A DNA stretch of 64,000 bases. Source: Thermoflavifilum sp. (GTDB taxonomy: Bacteria > Bacteroidota > Bacteroidia > Chitinophagales > Chitinophagaceae). The stretch lies in NCBI GenBank assembly GCA_023511875.1, contig JAIMAQ010000004.1, forward strand, positions 121,096 through 185,095, given 5' to 3'. The position numbers and the translations under genes are program-made. Below the pieces are notes generated by a model. It did no database searches and was not told the origin of the DNA. It worked only from the letters and a program-made list of their open reading frames with translations. Positions 26,468 to 35,465 of the stretch are shown piece by piece; position 1 is the stretch's first letter, and the number at the start of each line of letters is the position of its first letter.

Positions 26468-28249
26468 ATGAAACAGTTTTTCCGCGCCTTTTTAGCCAGT
26501 TTACTGGCTTTGGTAGTATTTTCCTTATTGGTTGTCTTTCTATTGATTGGCATGTTGAGTGGGGTATCGCTCACGGCAAAAAAAGTCACTGTACAACCCA
26601 ATTCCTGGCTGGTGATTGACCTCACTAAGCCTATCATGGAGCAGCAGCAAGAAAATCCTTTTCCAGTACCTGCCACTTCGGGCGAGACGACGATAATGGG
26701 TTTGCACAATATCGTATCGGCCATTCATTGGGCAGCTAAGGATAAGCGTGTAGGCGGTATTTATCTAAAATTAGGAGATGCACATCCAGGTTTTGCCACT
26801 GATGAAGAGCTTCGCAATGCGTTGATTGATTTTAAGCAGATGGGCCATAAGCCTATTTATGCCTATGGAGATATTGCTTCTCAACAAGCTTATTATGTGG
26901 CCTCGGTAGCCGATAGCATTTTTCTGAATCCGCAGGGTATGCTTGAATTTAGGGGTTTTGCCGTGCGTCTGGCATTTTTAAAAGGGTTATTAGACAAGCT
27001 AGAGATTGAGCCTCAAATATTTTATGACGGGAAATACAAAAGCGCTACAGAACCATTTCGGGTAACACATATGACCGAAGCCAATCGGCAGCAAACGATT
27101 AGCTTTTTACAAGATTTTTATCAGCATTTCCTCTATGGCATTGGCCAGGCCAGAGGTCTCGACACAACGGTTCTCGACCGATATGCTCAGGAAGGTGCCA
27201 TTCGCCGTCCTGCCGATGCGCTAAGGTTGCATTTAATCAGTGGTCTTAAATACGACGATCAGATGCAGCAAGCGCTAAAAGATGCCATGCAGATCGGCGA
27301 TGATGAAAAATTGCATACCATTTCGCTCACCAGTTATTGGAAAGCTATTGCAGATAGCGTACATGCACAGGGTGCAGGCCAACCTTCGATTGCGCTTATC
27401 TATGCACAGGGAGAAATCGTGAATGGTAGAGCCGACAATACCCTTGATAATGCGGTTATTGCTGCTGATGACTATGTGAAATGGATTCGTAAAGCCCGTA
27501 AAGATGACCGTGTCAAGGCCATTGTGCTTCGGGTGAATTCTCCTGGTGGGAGCGCATTGGCTGCAGATAAGATCTGGCGCGAACTATATCTTGCCCGTCA
27601 GCAAAAACCCGTGGTGGTGAGCATGGGCGACTATGCAGCATCGGGTGGATATTATATTTCCTGTGAGGCCGATAGTATATTTCTTCAACCCAATACCCTC
27701 ACGGGATCGATTGGGGTGTTTGCCATTATTCCCAACTTGCAGAAATTTTTTCAAAACAAGTTGGGTATCACTTTCGATGGGGTAAAAACGGGCCCTTTTG
27801 CCGATATGGGCACGATTGATCAACCACTTACTGAATTAGAGAAGCAATGGATGCAGGCGCAGGTAGATAGCGTATATGCTATCTTTTGCCAGCGTGTGGC
27901 CCAGGGGCGCAACTTGCCTTTGAGTGTTGTAGATAGCTTAGCACAGGGAAGAGTGTGGAGTGGACTGGCTGCGGTGCAAAACGGATTGGCCGATCGTATC
28001 GGTGGTATAGACGATGCTTTGCAATGTGCAGCTCGCATGGCCCATCTAAAAAATTATCGCCTCGAAGAATACCCTCCGGTAAAAAACATCATTCAAAAAA
28101 TTCTGGAAAGTTTTGATCAAAGCCTCGCTAATGCCTCTCTCAAGGTGAAGCTGGGTGATTATTATACCTGGTATCAACAATGGATGCAATTGCAGCAACA
28201 AATGGGAAATGTGCAAGCACGGCTACCTTTTTGGTTGATTTGGCCTTGA
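26468..28249 (+). CDS. sppA: signal peptide peptidase SppA, long form
   Basis: The 593-residue product is the 67-kDa tandem-domain SppA. A transmembrane anchor lies at about residues 8-35. The N-terminal half supplies the general-base Lys (in YDGKYKSATEPF) and the C-terminal half the nucleophile Ser (in DYAASGGYYIS), matching the Ser-Lys dyad split across the two halves. It is an inner-membrane serine protease that degrades cleaved signal peptides. It is divergent from folK. Confidence 0.96.
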   Translation: MKQFFRAFLASLLALVVFSLLVVFLLIGMLSGVSLTAKKVTVQPNSWLVIDLTKPIMEQQQENPFPVPATSGETTIMGLHNIVSAIHWAAKDKRVGGIYLKLGDAHPGFATDEELRNALIDFKQMGHKPIYAYGDIASQQAYYVASVADSIFLNPQGMLEFRGFAVRLAFLKGLLDKLEIEPQIFYDGKYKSATEPFRVTHMTEANRQQTISFLQDFYQHFLYGIGQARGLDTTVLDRYAQEGAIRRPADALRLHLISGLKYDDQMQQALKDAMQIGDDEKLHTISLTSYWKAIADSVHAQGAGQPSIALIYAQGEIVNGRADNTLDNAVIAADDYVKWIRKARKDDRVKAIVLRVNSPGGSALAADKIWRELYLARQQKPVVVSMGDYAASGGYYISCEADSIFLQPNTLTGSIGVFAIIPNLQKFFQNKLGITFDGVKTGPFADMGTIDQPLTELEKQWMQAQVDSVYAIFCQRVAQGRNLPLSVVDSLAQGRVWSGLAAVQNGLADRIGGIDDALQCAARMAHLKNYRLEEYPPVKNIIQKILESFDQSLANASLKVKLGDYYTWYQQWMQLQQQMGNVQARLPFWLIWP

Positions 28250-28288
28250 TTTAACGAACATTTGTTGGACGTTGCAGCAGGGTTTCTT

Positions 28289-28296
28289 TAAGTTTG
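28289..28296 (+). promoter_or_regulatory. candidate -7 element for the ABC-2 permease gene
   Basis: TAAGTTTG matches TAnnTTTG and lies 28 bases before the ATG at 28324. A TTG 21 bases upstream is a weak -33 candidate. Confidence 0.45.
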
Positions 28297-28323
28297 CACC
28301 GCCTAACATATTAGTTGTTTCTT

Positions 28324-29430
28324 ATGGAAGGAAAATATAGCCAGTTTAAAGCGATGATGGCCTTGGCACGTGCAAGTTTTATTGCTATCCTGAAAAGTCC
28401 TTCTGCAGTAGTGTTTAGCATAGCATTTCCATTAGCTTTTATTTTGGTTTTTGGGTTTATTGGGCAAAATCAAGTGTTGTTGCGTGTAGGATTTACTCCA
28501 CAAACCGATACCCAAAATCCCATCTATCGGGCATTGATTCATACACCTTCGCTAAAGGTCATGCAAGAGCCTGAAGATCAGATGATGGCCGATTTACGTA
28601 AGGGCCGATTAGATGGCATTCTCGAGATTGATCCTCCTACTCATGTTGCAACAGATCGGCTAAAGCCATATCGAGTGAAAATCTTGTTTTCTACGGCTAG
28701 TGCAGCTACTGCTCCTGTTTTGCAGGGTATGGTATCGAATATCATTCACCGCATCGATTCGACTGTATTTCCTCATACGCCTTCTGTTGCAGAGTTGCAG
28801 GTCAAGCAAATTCCTGGAAGAAAATATACCACTATCGATTTTATTTTGCCGGGCATGTTAGGTTTTGCCTTGCTGAGTGCGGGCATCTTCGGTACTGCAT
28901 TTGTGTTTTTTAACCTCAGGCAAACGTTGGTGATCAAGCGGTTTTTTGCTACTCCTATTCGAAAGGGAAACATTGTATTGGGTGAAGCGCTTGCCCGTGT
29001 GGTATTTCAGATGTTGAATGCTATTATCATTATCGCCCTGGGTTATTTTTTATTTGGCTTTACCCTTTATCATGGATGGATTACGGTGATGGAAATGTTG
29101 GGATTATCATTTGTTGCCTTAATTGTGTTCATGGGGTTTGGTTTTATCATTAGTAGCATAGCCCGCAATGAAAGTAGCATTCCTCCTTTAGCCAATATCG
29201 TTACCCTCCCGCAGTTTTTGCTAGCGGGTACATTCTTCCCGATTGATGTATTACCCAATTGGCTGCAGCCTATTTGTCGCATCATGCCCTTGAGTTTTCT
29301 CAATACTGCTCTTCGGCAAGTAGCCTTTGAAGGAGCTTCGCTAGGGCAGGTCTTAGGGCCGTTGCTGGGCATCTTGATCTGGGGGGTAGTCATTTATGCC
29401 ATTACTTTTCGTGTTTTTCGTTGGGAATGA
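28324..29430 (+). CDS. ABC-2 type transporter permease
   Basis: The 368-residue product has one N-terminal transmembrane helix (about 28-48), a large extracytoplasmic region (about 50-170), and five more helices, the layout of ABC-2 export permeases. The segment YTTIDFILPGMLGFALLSAG and the later QFLLAGTFFPIDVLP, IMPLSFLNTALRQVAFEG are typical of the family. The nucleotide-binding subunit is not in this window, so its ATPase must be elsewhere. Its stop overlaps the next gene by 4 bases. The substrate is unknown. I start at the ATG 9 bases into the open frame, because the first codon is TTG without support. Confidence 0.92.
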   Translation: MEGKYSQFKAMMALARASFIAILKSPSAVVFSIAFPLAFILVFGFIGQNQVLLRVGFTPQTDTQNPIYRALIHTPSLKVMQEPEDQMMADLRKGRLDGILEIDPPTHVATDRLKPYRVKILFSTASAATAPVLQGMVSNIIHRIDSTVFPHTPSVAELQVKQIPGRKYTTIDFILPGMLGFALLSAGIFGTAFVFFNLRQTLVIKRFFATPIRKGNIVLGEALARVVFQMLNAIIIIALGYFLFGFTLYHGWITVMEMLGLSFVALIVFMGFGFIISSIARNESSIPPLANIVTLPQFLLAGTFFPIDVLPNWLQPICRIMPLSFLNTALRQVAFEGASLGQVLGPLLGILIWGVVIYAITFRVFRWE

Positions 29431-30470
29431 TAGGACATATGATACGCTGGATCAAATTTTTATTTATCGTCCTCATTGGGTTTGTGGTATTTATTTTTTT
29501 ATTTTCCTTGTTTTTGCCTTCAGTAGGGCATACCGAAAGAGCTGGGGTTATCCAAGCACCAGTTGATACGGTGATGTCGCGCTTAACCAATGTGTATCAA
29601 TTGGCGCGCTGGATGCAGGGTTGGGCAACCGATTCTGCAGATGCGGGTTTACAGATTCAATTTACTCCAACTCAACCCGATGGGCAAGCTTGTTATAGCT
29701 GGTCGTACTTGGGTAGGCCGGGCTCTGGGGGGAAGTTTTGTATTACCCATATCGTTGCGCATCATCAGGTAGATTATCAAATGCGCATGAAAGGCTTGCC
29801 GCCCATTACCGGCCATTTTGTGGTAGCGCCTGCACTCGATGGGGAGCATACCTGGATTAAATGGACGATGGATTTACAACTGGGTTGGTGGCCTTGGTGG
29901 AAATATTATGGGGTAATGCTCGATAGACTTGTTGGGCCAGGCATGGAGCATGCCTTAGGAAGTTTGAAGGCAAACTGTGAGCAAGCCGATACAATGGGCT
30001 ATCAAATTCAGCGTATACCCGTACCTTTTCATGCCATACTTGCCTGGGCTGATACCATATCTCTTAAACAAGAAAGTCGCTATATGGCCTTGCATCGTGG
30101 ATATGCCGTTTTGCAGCAATATCTCCATCAACATCAACTTCAGCAGCAACAAGCTGTTATTGCCCAGTTTATTGAAGGGTCAGATTCTACTCTGGCCGTG
30201 CACGTTGGATTACCGTTGCAAGCACCTACAGAGGTTAAAGAAGACAAACACATTCATTTGCTGATAATGCCTGAGGGTGGATTTGTGCTGGTGGCTCGCT
30301 ACAATGGCCCAGCTTTAAACATTGTGGGGGCGTATCATGCATTAGAAAGTTATATCCACCGTCAACATTTGCAGTCACCAGCGGGTCCATGGGAGCAATA
30401 TTTTCAAGATAAGCTGCCCAACAACGATAGTAGCCAAGTGCAAGCTAATGTTTATTGGCCCGTGTTTTAA
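29427..30470 (+). CDS. membrane-anchored SRPBCC plus GyrI-like ligand-binding protein
   Basis: The 347-residue product has an N-terminal membrane helix (about 5-28, LFIVLIGFVVFIFLFSLF). A polyketide-cyclase/START-like (SRPBCC) domain follows (about 40-175, with GVIQAPVDTVMSRLTNVYQLARWMQ-type start), then a C-terminal domain resembling the GyrI/AraC-effector small-molecule-binding fold (about 195-347). SRPBCC and GyrI-like folds both bind hydrophobic ligands. The ATG overlaps the stop of the ABC permease (ATGA), so the two are coupled; a role in recognising the exported compound is possible. No enzymatic residues are recognisable. Confidence 0.8.
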   Translation: MIGHMIRWIKFLFIVLIGFVVFIFLFSLFLPSVGHTERAGVIQAPVDTVMSRLTNVYQLARWMQGWATDSADAGLQIQFTPTQPDGQACYSWSYLGRPGSGGKFCITHIVAHHQVDYQMRMKGLPPITGHFVVAPALDGEHTWIKWTMDLQLGWWPWWKYYGVMLDRLVGPGMEHALGSLKANCEQADTMGYQIQRIPVPFHAILAWADTISLKQESRYMALHRGYAVLQQYLHQHQLQQQQAVIAQFIEGSDSTLAVHVGLPLQAPTEVKEDKHIHLLIMPEGGFVLVARYNGPALNIVGAYHALESYIHRQHLQSPAGPWEQYFQDKLPNNDSSQVQANVYWPVF

Positions 30471-30472
30471 AT

Positions 30473-31741
30473 CTAGTTATGCAGTAACGTTTCGGCTAAT
30501 GCAAATGTAGCTTCATATACTTGCTGGAGTTGTTCATTGGTAATGCAATAAGGAGGCATGAGATAGAGGGTGTTTCCCAGTGGGCGCATGAGTACTCGGT
30601 GTTTTAGGTAGAATGTATACAATTTGTCGCGTAGCGGGCTGGTGTAATTAGGCTCGTCTATCACCTCAAAAGCGGCTATTGTACCCAATTGACGAGGATG
30701 TTGAAAGCAAGGATATTCGTGTAATTGCTGCACAAAATGTTGATGCTGTCTAATGATGTGTTGAATCTGTGATTGGTATGCTGGAGAAAGTAAGACATCT
30801 AGACTAGCAAGTGCAGCCGTACAGGCCAAAGGATTGGCGGTATAAGAATGGCCATGAAAAAAGGTTTTGCGTTTATCTTGAGAAAGAAAAGCCTCAAAGA
30901 TTTGTTCGGTGCATGCTGTTACGCCCAGTGGTAACGTGCCGCCTGTAAGTCCTTTAGAGAGGCAAATGATATCGGGCTTTTGTTGTAAGTATTCGCAAGC
31001 AAATAGGCGGCCAGTGCGGTAAAAGCCCGTCATCACCTCGTCGGCTATTAATAGTATGCCATGACGGCGGCAGATTTCCAACCAGGGATCCAGAGCTTCG
31101 GCTCTATACATGCGCATACCACCTGCTCCTTGAATAAGTGGCTCAAAGATCCAAGCTGCGTATTGATCCAACTCTTCTTCTGGAATGGGAAATGCTTGCC
31201 CTGGTTGAGGGAGAGGCAGGTATGTCACTTCAAATAAATAGTTTTCAAAGGGGGCGGTAAATACACTTTTAGCTCCCACACTCATTGCTCCAAACGTATC
31301 GCCATGATAGCCACCTTCTAATGCAAGTATTTTGGTGCGCTTTATGCCTTGATTATGCCAATATTGGATAGCCATTTTCAATGCCACTTCTGTGCTCGTA
31401 GAGCCATCGTCGGAATAAAATATTCGGGAGAAATTTCCAGGCAATAGGCGGAGCAGCTCTTCAGCCAGCTTCACTGCGGGCTCATGGGTTAAACAAGCGA
31501 AAATGCAATGTGCTAAATGGCGAGCTTGAGCAGCAATTTTTTCTGCGACTAGGGGATGCCCATGTCCAATTGTATTCACCCACCAGCTGGCATCTGCATC
31601 GATATAAGATTGACCCTGTTCATCAAACAACAATGCGCCTTCTCCTTTGACGATAGGGATGGGGGCCGGTTCTGTAAGCATTTGGGTATCTGGATGCCAA
31701 ATTACCCGAGCATCACGTTCCAACAATGAAGATGCAGGCAT
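30473..31741 (-). CDS. bioA: adenosylmethionine--8-amino-7-oxononanoate aminotransferase
   Basis: A class III aminotransferase of 422 residues with bioA-specific features: DADASWWVNTIGHGHP near the start, YSDDGSTSTEVALKMA, EGGYHGDTFGAMSVG, IADEVMTGFYRTG, and the PLP lysine in CLSKGLTGGTLPLG. It makes 7,8-diaminopelargonate in biotin synthesis, using SAM as amino donor. No other biotin gene lies here. It is convergent with the SRPBCC gene and has its own promoter core. Confidence 0.96.
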   Translation of the reverse strand: MPASSLLERDARVIWHPDTQMLTEPAPIPIVKGEGALLFDEQGQSYIDADASWWVNTIGHGHPLVAEKIAAQARHLAHCIFACLTHEPAVKLAEELLRLLPGNFSRIFYSDDGSTSTEVALKMAIQYWHNQGIKRTKILALEGGYHGDTFGAMSVGAKSVFTAPFENYLFEVTYLPLPQPGQAFPIPEEELDQYAAWIFEPLIQGAGGMRMYRAEALDPWLEICRRHGILLIADEVMTGFYRTGRLFACEYLQQKPDIICLSKGLTGGTLPLGVTACTEQIFEAFLSQDKRKTFFHGHSYTANPLACTAALASLDVLLSPAYQSQIQHIIRQHQHFVQQLHEYPCFQHPRQLGTIAAFEVIDEPNYTSPLRDKLYTFYLKHRVLMRPLGNTLYLMPPYCITNEQLQQVYEATFALAETLLHN

Positions 31742-31762
31742 GGAAATTTATTTTGTTGCCTG

Positions 31763-31770
31763 CAAAGCTA
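31763..31770 (-). promoter_or_regulatory. candidate -7 element for bioA
   Basis: TAGCTTTG on the minus strand matches TAnnTTTG, 21 bases before the bioA ATG. It lies in the 42-bp gap after the HPF-sigma gene, so bioA is probably not just the tail of the stress cluster. Confidence 0.5.
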
Positions 31771-31783
31771 TGGCATACAGCTA

Positions 31784-32833
31784 TTATACATTTACTCTTT
31801 CTTTCAAGAATGCAATGAGTCGTTTGCGCATATCTTGTAAGAGCCTTTCAATTTCCGCTTCCGATTTTCCTTTAATGGTTGCAATATCGGCAGTAGTGTA
31901 TCTTTCCAAATAATGCATTTCAAATACAGAGACTTCGAAGCTATCTTGTTGACGCAACCAGATATTCATCCATTTCTCAGATTCTTCAGTATCAAAAGCT
32001 TCTATTTCTTCATCTGAAAGGCCTGCATCCATTAAGATTTCATCCCATGCATATTGCTTTTGTTGGTGGTATGAAATATCATCTAAATCTTCTGTAAGTT
32101 CGGGCATTCCCTCAGCATTAGCCGTGAGCTCTTCGGTTTCATCTGAGGTAGATGTAGGCGTCCAATTTTTTTCCATACCAAATTCATGTTGATATTGGGC
32201 AGTCATATCTTGTAGTTTTTGATCGACTATTTGATATACCCACAAAGAAAGTTTTTCTGGAGTATCTTCTAATTGGCCATAGGCATCGTAAATACCGATA
32301 TATAAGTCGTTGAGGATATCATTTAGTTTAAGTTTATTTTCTTTAAGTAGTGTGCGTAATTCGGGTTTGCGGTAGGCTTCTCGGGTGATATAATGCTTGA
32401 GTTCGGGCAAAATTTGGTTAAGATAATGGATAAAATTTTCGGCATCGTTTTCTTGATGGAGTTGTTGCAAGATTTCTCGTCCTTGCTGTGAACGTTCCTC
32501 CAGTCGTAGTTTTCGCCGGTATAGATATTCTTTACGTTCGAGGCGTTTTTGTTCGCGTACGGCTTTTCGGAGGGTGTCGAGTGCATGGTTGAGCGTTAAG
32601 ATAGGCGAGGTTCCTTTTTGCTTGACCACCAGCACTTTAGAAAGCATAGGGAGTGTAAGGGTAATGACGTAATTAGAGCCCTCCATTTTCACGTGTACTT
32701 CCAGTTCGGGAAGTTTAGCATATTCGCGTAAGATGCGTGCAATACGTTTGAGCTTTCGTTGAATCTCTTCTTCGAAGAATTGTTGTTGATGCGCAGGTTG
32801 AACCAGATGTAAGTTTTGGATATGATATTTCAT
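31784..32833 (-). CDS. HPF/RaiA ribosome-hibernation domain fused to sigma-70 regions 2 and 4
   Basis: The 349-residue product has two recognisable halves. Residues ~1-105 match the HPF/YfiA (S30AE) fold: a helix EEEIQRKLKRIARI, strands LEVHVKMEG and YVITLTLPMLSKVLVVKQKGTSP, and the closing helix LNHALDTLRKAVREQKRLERK. Residues ~143-210 resemble sigma-70 region 2 (LNDILNDLYIGIYDAYGQL...LSLWVYQIVDQKL). A long acidic linker (about 230-295) leads to a region-4-like helix-turn-helix (VFEMHYLERYTTADIATIKGKSEAEIERLLQDMRKRL). I use the ATG at 32833, since the preceding frame start is TTG. It ends the hsp20-cbpA-ftsH-trx cluster. The protein could couple ribosome binding to transcription; this is inferred. 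Confidence 0.8.
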   Translation of the reverse strand: MKYHIQNLHLVQPAHQQQFFEEEIQRKLKRIARILREYAKLPELEVHVKMEGSNYVITLTLPMLSKVLVVKQKGTSPILTLNHALDTLRKAVREQKRLERKEYLYRRKLRLEERSQQGREILQQLHQENDAENFIHYLNQILPELKHYITREAYRKPELRTLLKENKLKLNDILNDLYIGIYDAYGQLEDTPEKLSLWVYQIVDQKLQDMTAQYQHEFGMEKNWTPTSTSDETEELTANAEGMPELTEDLDDISYHQQKQYAWDEILMDAGLSDEEIEAFDTEESEKWMNIWLRQQDSFEVSVFEMHYLERYTTADIATIKGKSEAEIERLLQDMRKRLIAFLKERVNV

Positions 32834-32851
32834 GGTCAATGAGTTTTAGGT

Positions 32852-33163
32852 TTAGGATGAAGATACTTGGGATAAGCTGAGTAATTGATTCAGCAAAGTT
32901 TGGCGATCGACCATGCCGGTGTGTCGCCATTTGATTTGTCCGTTTTGAAAAATGATAAATGTAGGGATGGCTTGAATTTGGTATTGCATGGCTGTGTGTG
33001 GATTTTTGTCTACGTTAATTTTAATGACGCGGGCTTTGCCTTGCACCTGATGGGCAACCTCTTGAATGGTAGGTTGCATAGCCTTACAAGGTCCACACCA
33101 ATCGGCATAAAAATCTACCAATACTGGTTGTGTAGATTGGATTAATTGATGAAATGGTTCCAT
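32852..33163 (-). CDS. thioredoxin
   Basis: The 103-residue product is a canonical cytoplasmic thioredoxin with FYADWCGPCKAMQP (active site residues 22-27) and the cis-Pro loop QAIPTFIIF. It reduces protein disulfides. An unusually clear Shine-Dalgarno (AAGGAG at 33170-33175, minus strand) lies 6 bases before the ATG, rare in this phylum. It sits between ftsH and the HPF-sigma gene, with 18-26 bp gaps, and so is probably the cluster's own thioredoxin rather than the main housekeeping copy; this is inferred from context. Confidence 0.95.
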   Translation of the reverse strand: MEPFHQLIQSTQPVLVDFYADWCGPCKAMQPTIQEVAHQVQGKARVIKINVDKNPHTAMQYQIQAIPTFIIFQNGQIKWRHTGMVDRQTLLNQLLSLSQVSSS

Positions 33164-33189
33164 AGTTTTCTCCTTTTTATGAATAAGTT

Positions 33190-35088
33190 TTACACGTGTG
33201 CGGGAGCTGTCGATAAAATTGCGTCGATTTCTTCTCGGTTGAGCACTTCTTTTTCCAGGAGTGCTTGAGCTAGTTTATCGAGCAGTTCCCGCTTTTCGGA
33301 TAAAAGTTGTTTGGTTTCTTCGTAGCATTGGGCAATAATTTGATAAGTTTCGTCGTCAATTTGTTGTTCCAGTTTTTCTGAGCGTCGATCAGTATACAAT
33401 TCGTTTTTCAAAAAGCCCGGTCCGCTTTGAGAAACCAAAGAAAGGTTGGGTAGTTTTTCACTCATGCCATAGACAACGATCATGTTTCTAGCCAGTTGTG
33501 CCACGCGTTCTAGGTCGTTGGAAGCGCCGGTAGAGACTTCGTGAAATATGATTTCTTCGGCTGCTCGGCCACCCAGCAAGCCTTTGATTTTGCCGAGTAA
33601 TTCCGAGCGGGTCATTAGATATCGATCTTCCAGAGGCATTTGCAGGGTATAACCCAGTGCGCCTATACCTCTAGGTACGATGGATACTTTTTGGACTTGA
33701 TCTGCGCCGGGGGTAAAATAACCCACAATAGCATGGCCTGCTTCGTGATAGGCCACGATTTTTCTTTCTTTGGGGCTAATGATGCGACTTTTACGTTCTA
33801 GTCCGGCAATAACGCGTTCTATAGCTGCTTCAAAGTCGCTTTGCATTACGCTGTCGTGGCCATTGCGAACGGCAATGATGGCGGCTTCGTTGCATACGTT
33901 GGCGATATCGGCGCCCACAAATCCGGGCGTTTGAATGGCTAGTTGTTTGAGATTTACTGAGGGGTGAAGTTTCAAATTGCGGGTATGTACGGCAAAAATA
34001 GCTTCACGGCCTTTCATATCGGGTCGATCGACAACGACTTGTCGGTCGAATCTACCGGGGCGTAGCAAGGCTGGGTCGAGCACTTGTGGGCGGTTGGTAG
34101 CGCCGAAGATGATCAATCCGCTCGTGGGGTCAAAGCCGTCCATCTCAACGAGCAATTGGTTGAGGGTATTTTCCCGTTCGTCGTATCCGCCTATGAAGGC
34201 AGCATTGCCGGAGCGGCTTTTGCCAATAGCATCCAATTCATCAATAAAAATGATACAAGGAGCTTTTTCTTTAGCTTGGCGAAACAAATCGCGTACCCGT
34301 GCAGCCCCTACACCTACAAACATTTCCACGAAGTCTGATCCACTAATGCTGAAGAAAGGCACTCTGGCTTCGCCAGCTACAGCTCGGGCAAGCAAGGTTT
34401 TCCCTGTACCGGGAGGGCCTACGAGTAAAACCCCTTTGGGCAGCTTACCGCCTAGTTGTGTATATTTTTGTGGGTTTCGAAGAAAATCAACCACTTCTTT
34501 TACCTCTTCTACCGCCTCATCGATACCGGCAACATCGCTGAAACGGATGGGATTTTGTTGGCTTTCATCGTGAATTTTAAGTTTGCCATCGCCCACTTGG
34601 AGAAAATTATTTTTTGGAAACATGCGTCGGAAAAAGAATCCATACAGGGCTACAAAAAACAAAATGGGTAATATCCAATTCAGGAAGAAGTTGCGGAGCG
34701 TATGGTCTTCAATTTTTCCGGAATAATCCACATTGTGTGCATTGAGCATTTCCAGGAGGGAACGGTCGTCGACATTAGGAATTCGACTGACCACAAATTG
34801 CCGATGAATTTCTTTTTCCACTTCTTGAAGCCGAATGCGCCATGGTGTAGATGGGCTGTTTTCAATGGTGTGGTGTTGAGTAGAATCGGCAGATTTGTAG
34901 AGGCCCACAATTTTATCTGGGAAAATCACCACTCGCTGTACCAATCCTGAGTCTACTTTATGTATGAATTGGCTGTATGTAAGTTCCTGGCTGGCATATT
35001 GTGGGGGAAAAAATAGCCATTGGAGCAGCAAGATGCCCAGCATGATGCTGAGAAAATACCAAAGCGTAAATTTTTGATTCTTTTCCAT
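33190..35088 (-). CDS. ftsH: ATP-dependent zinc metalloprotease FtsH
   Basis: The 632-residue product has two membrane segments (about 9-26 and 134-152) flanking a periplasmic domain, then the AAA+ module with Walker A GPPGTGKT (224-231), Walker [12 protein letters not shown] and the second region of homology [21 protein letters not shown]. The zinc protease HEAGH is at 448-452. It extracts and degrades membrane and short-lived cytosolic proteins. All catalytic motifs are intact. Its place among heat-shock genes suggests a stress-specific paralogue, but a second copy cannot be checked here. Confidence 0.97.
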   Translation of the reverse strand: MEKNQKFTLWYFLSIMLGILLLQWLFFPPQYASQELTYSQFIHKVDSGLVQRVVIFPDKIVGLYKSADSTQHHTIENSPSTPWRIRLQEVEKEIHRQFVVSRIPNVDDRSLLEMLNAHNVDYSGKIEDHTLRNFFLNWILPILFFVALYGFFFRRMFPKNNFLQVGDGKLKIHDESQQNPIRFSDVAGIDEAVEEVKEVVDFLRNPQKYTQLGGKLPKGVLLVGPPGTGKTLLARAVAGEARVPFFSISGSDFVEMFVGVGAARVRDLFRQAKEKAPCIIFIDELDAIGKSRSGNAAFIGGYDERENTLNQLLVEMDGFDPTSGLIIFGATNRPQVLDPALLRPGRFDRQVVVDRPDMKGREAIFAVHTRNLKLHPSVNLKQLAIQTPGFVGADIANVCNEAAIIAVRNGHDSVMQSDFEAAIERVIAGLERKSRIISPKERKIVAYHEAGHAIVGYFTPGADQVQKVSIVPRGIGALGYTLQMPLEDRYLMTRSELLGKIKGLLGGRAAEEIIFHEVSTGASNDLERVAQLARNMIVVYGMSEKLPNLSLVSQSGPGFLKNELYTDRRSEKLEQQIDDETYQIIAQCYEETKQLLSEKRELLDKLAQALLEKEVLNREEIDAILSTAPAHV

Positions 35089-35105
35089 GGTCGTGGATTT
35101 ATAAT

Positions 35106-35462
35106 TTATACATATTGAAAAATATTAAATATAAACTTTGCTACGCGGGCATCTTTAACGGGCAGTTGACTGATGAGGAGATAAAAGGCTTCTCTAGTCA
35201 TTAGCCAGCTGCGCACAAGCTGCCCCGACTCATCTACATAAATCAGGTGCATGTGGTCTGCTGGGTGCTCACCGGCCATCAACAAAAGATATTGTACGCG
35301 TTGAATAAGCATATCTATTTCTTCGGGCATGCCAAGCCGCATGCGGTTGAGCCAATAGCTCAAATAAGCTTGCCGCACGTGTTGCGTTGTAGCTTCCCAT
35401 TGCGGCATGAACCTATCCCATTTATCTAGCTCATCATGGAGTATAGGCAAAAAAGTATTCAT
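35106..35462 (-). CDS. small protein of unknown function between cbpA and ftsH
   Basis: A 118-residue, acidic-to-neutral, probably helical protein rich in Trp, Leu and Met; no signal peptide and no transmembrane segment. The stop of cbpA lies 3 bp upstream, so translation is likely coupled. Position next to a CbpA-type cochaperone recalls CbpM, the small CbpA modulator, but I see no MerR-like helix-turn-helix and cannot claim homology. Visible pieces are an N-terminal WDRFMPQWEATTQHVRQAYL helix, a charged central helix with LIQRVQYLLLMAGEHP, and a strand-like LIYVDESGQLVRSW before a final helix. Confidence 0.72.
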   Translation of the reverse strand: MNTFLPILHDELDKWDRFMPQWEATTQHVRQAYLSYWLNRMRLGMPEEIDMLIQRVQYLLLMAGEHPADHMHLIYVDESGQLVRSWLMTREAFYLLISQLPVKDARVAKFIFNIFQYV

Positions 35463-35465
35463 AGC

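Noticed and set aside
35106..35462. CbpM homologue
   Set aside because: No MerR-like helix-turn-helix or other CbpM signature is visible; only the position matches.
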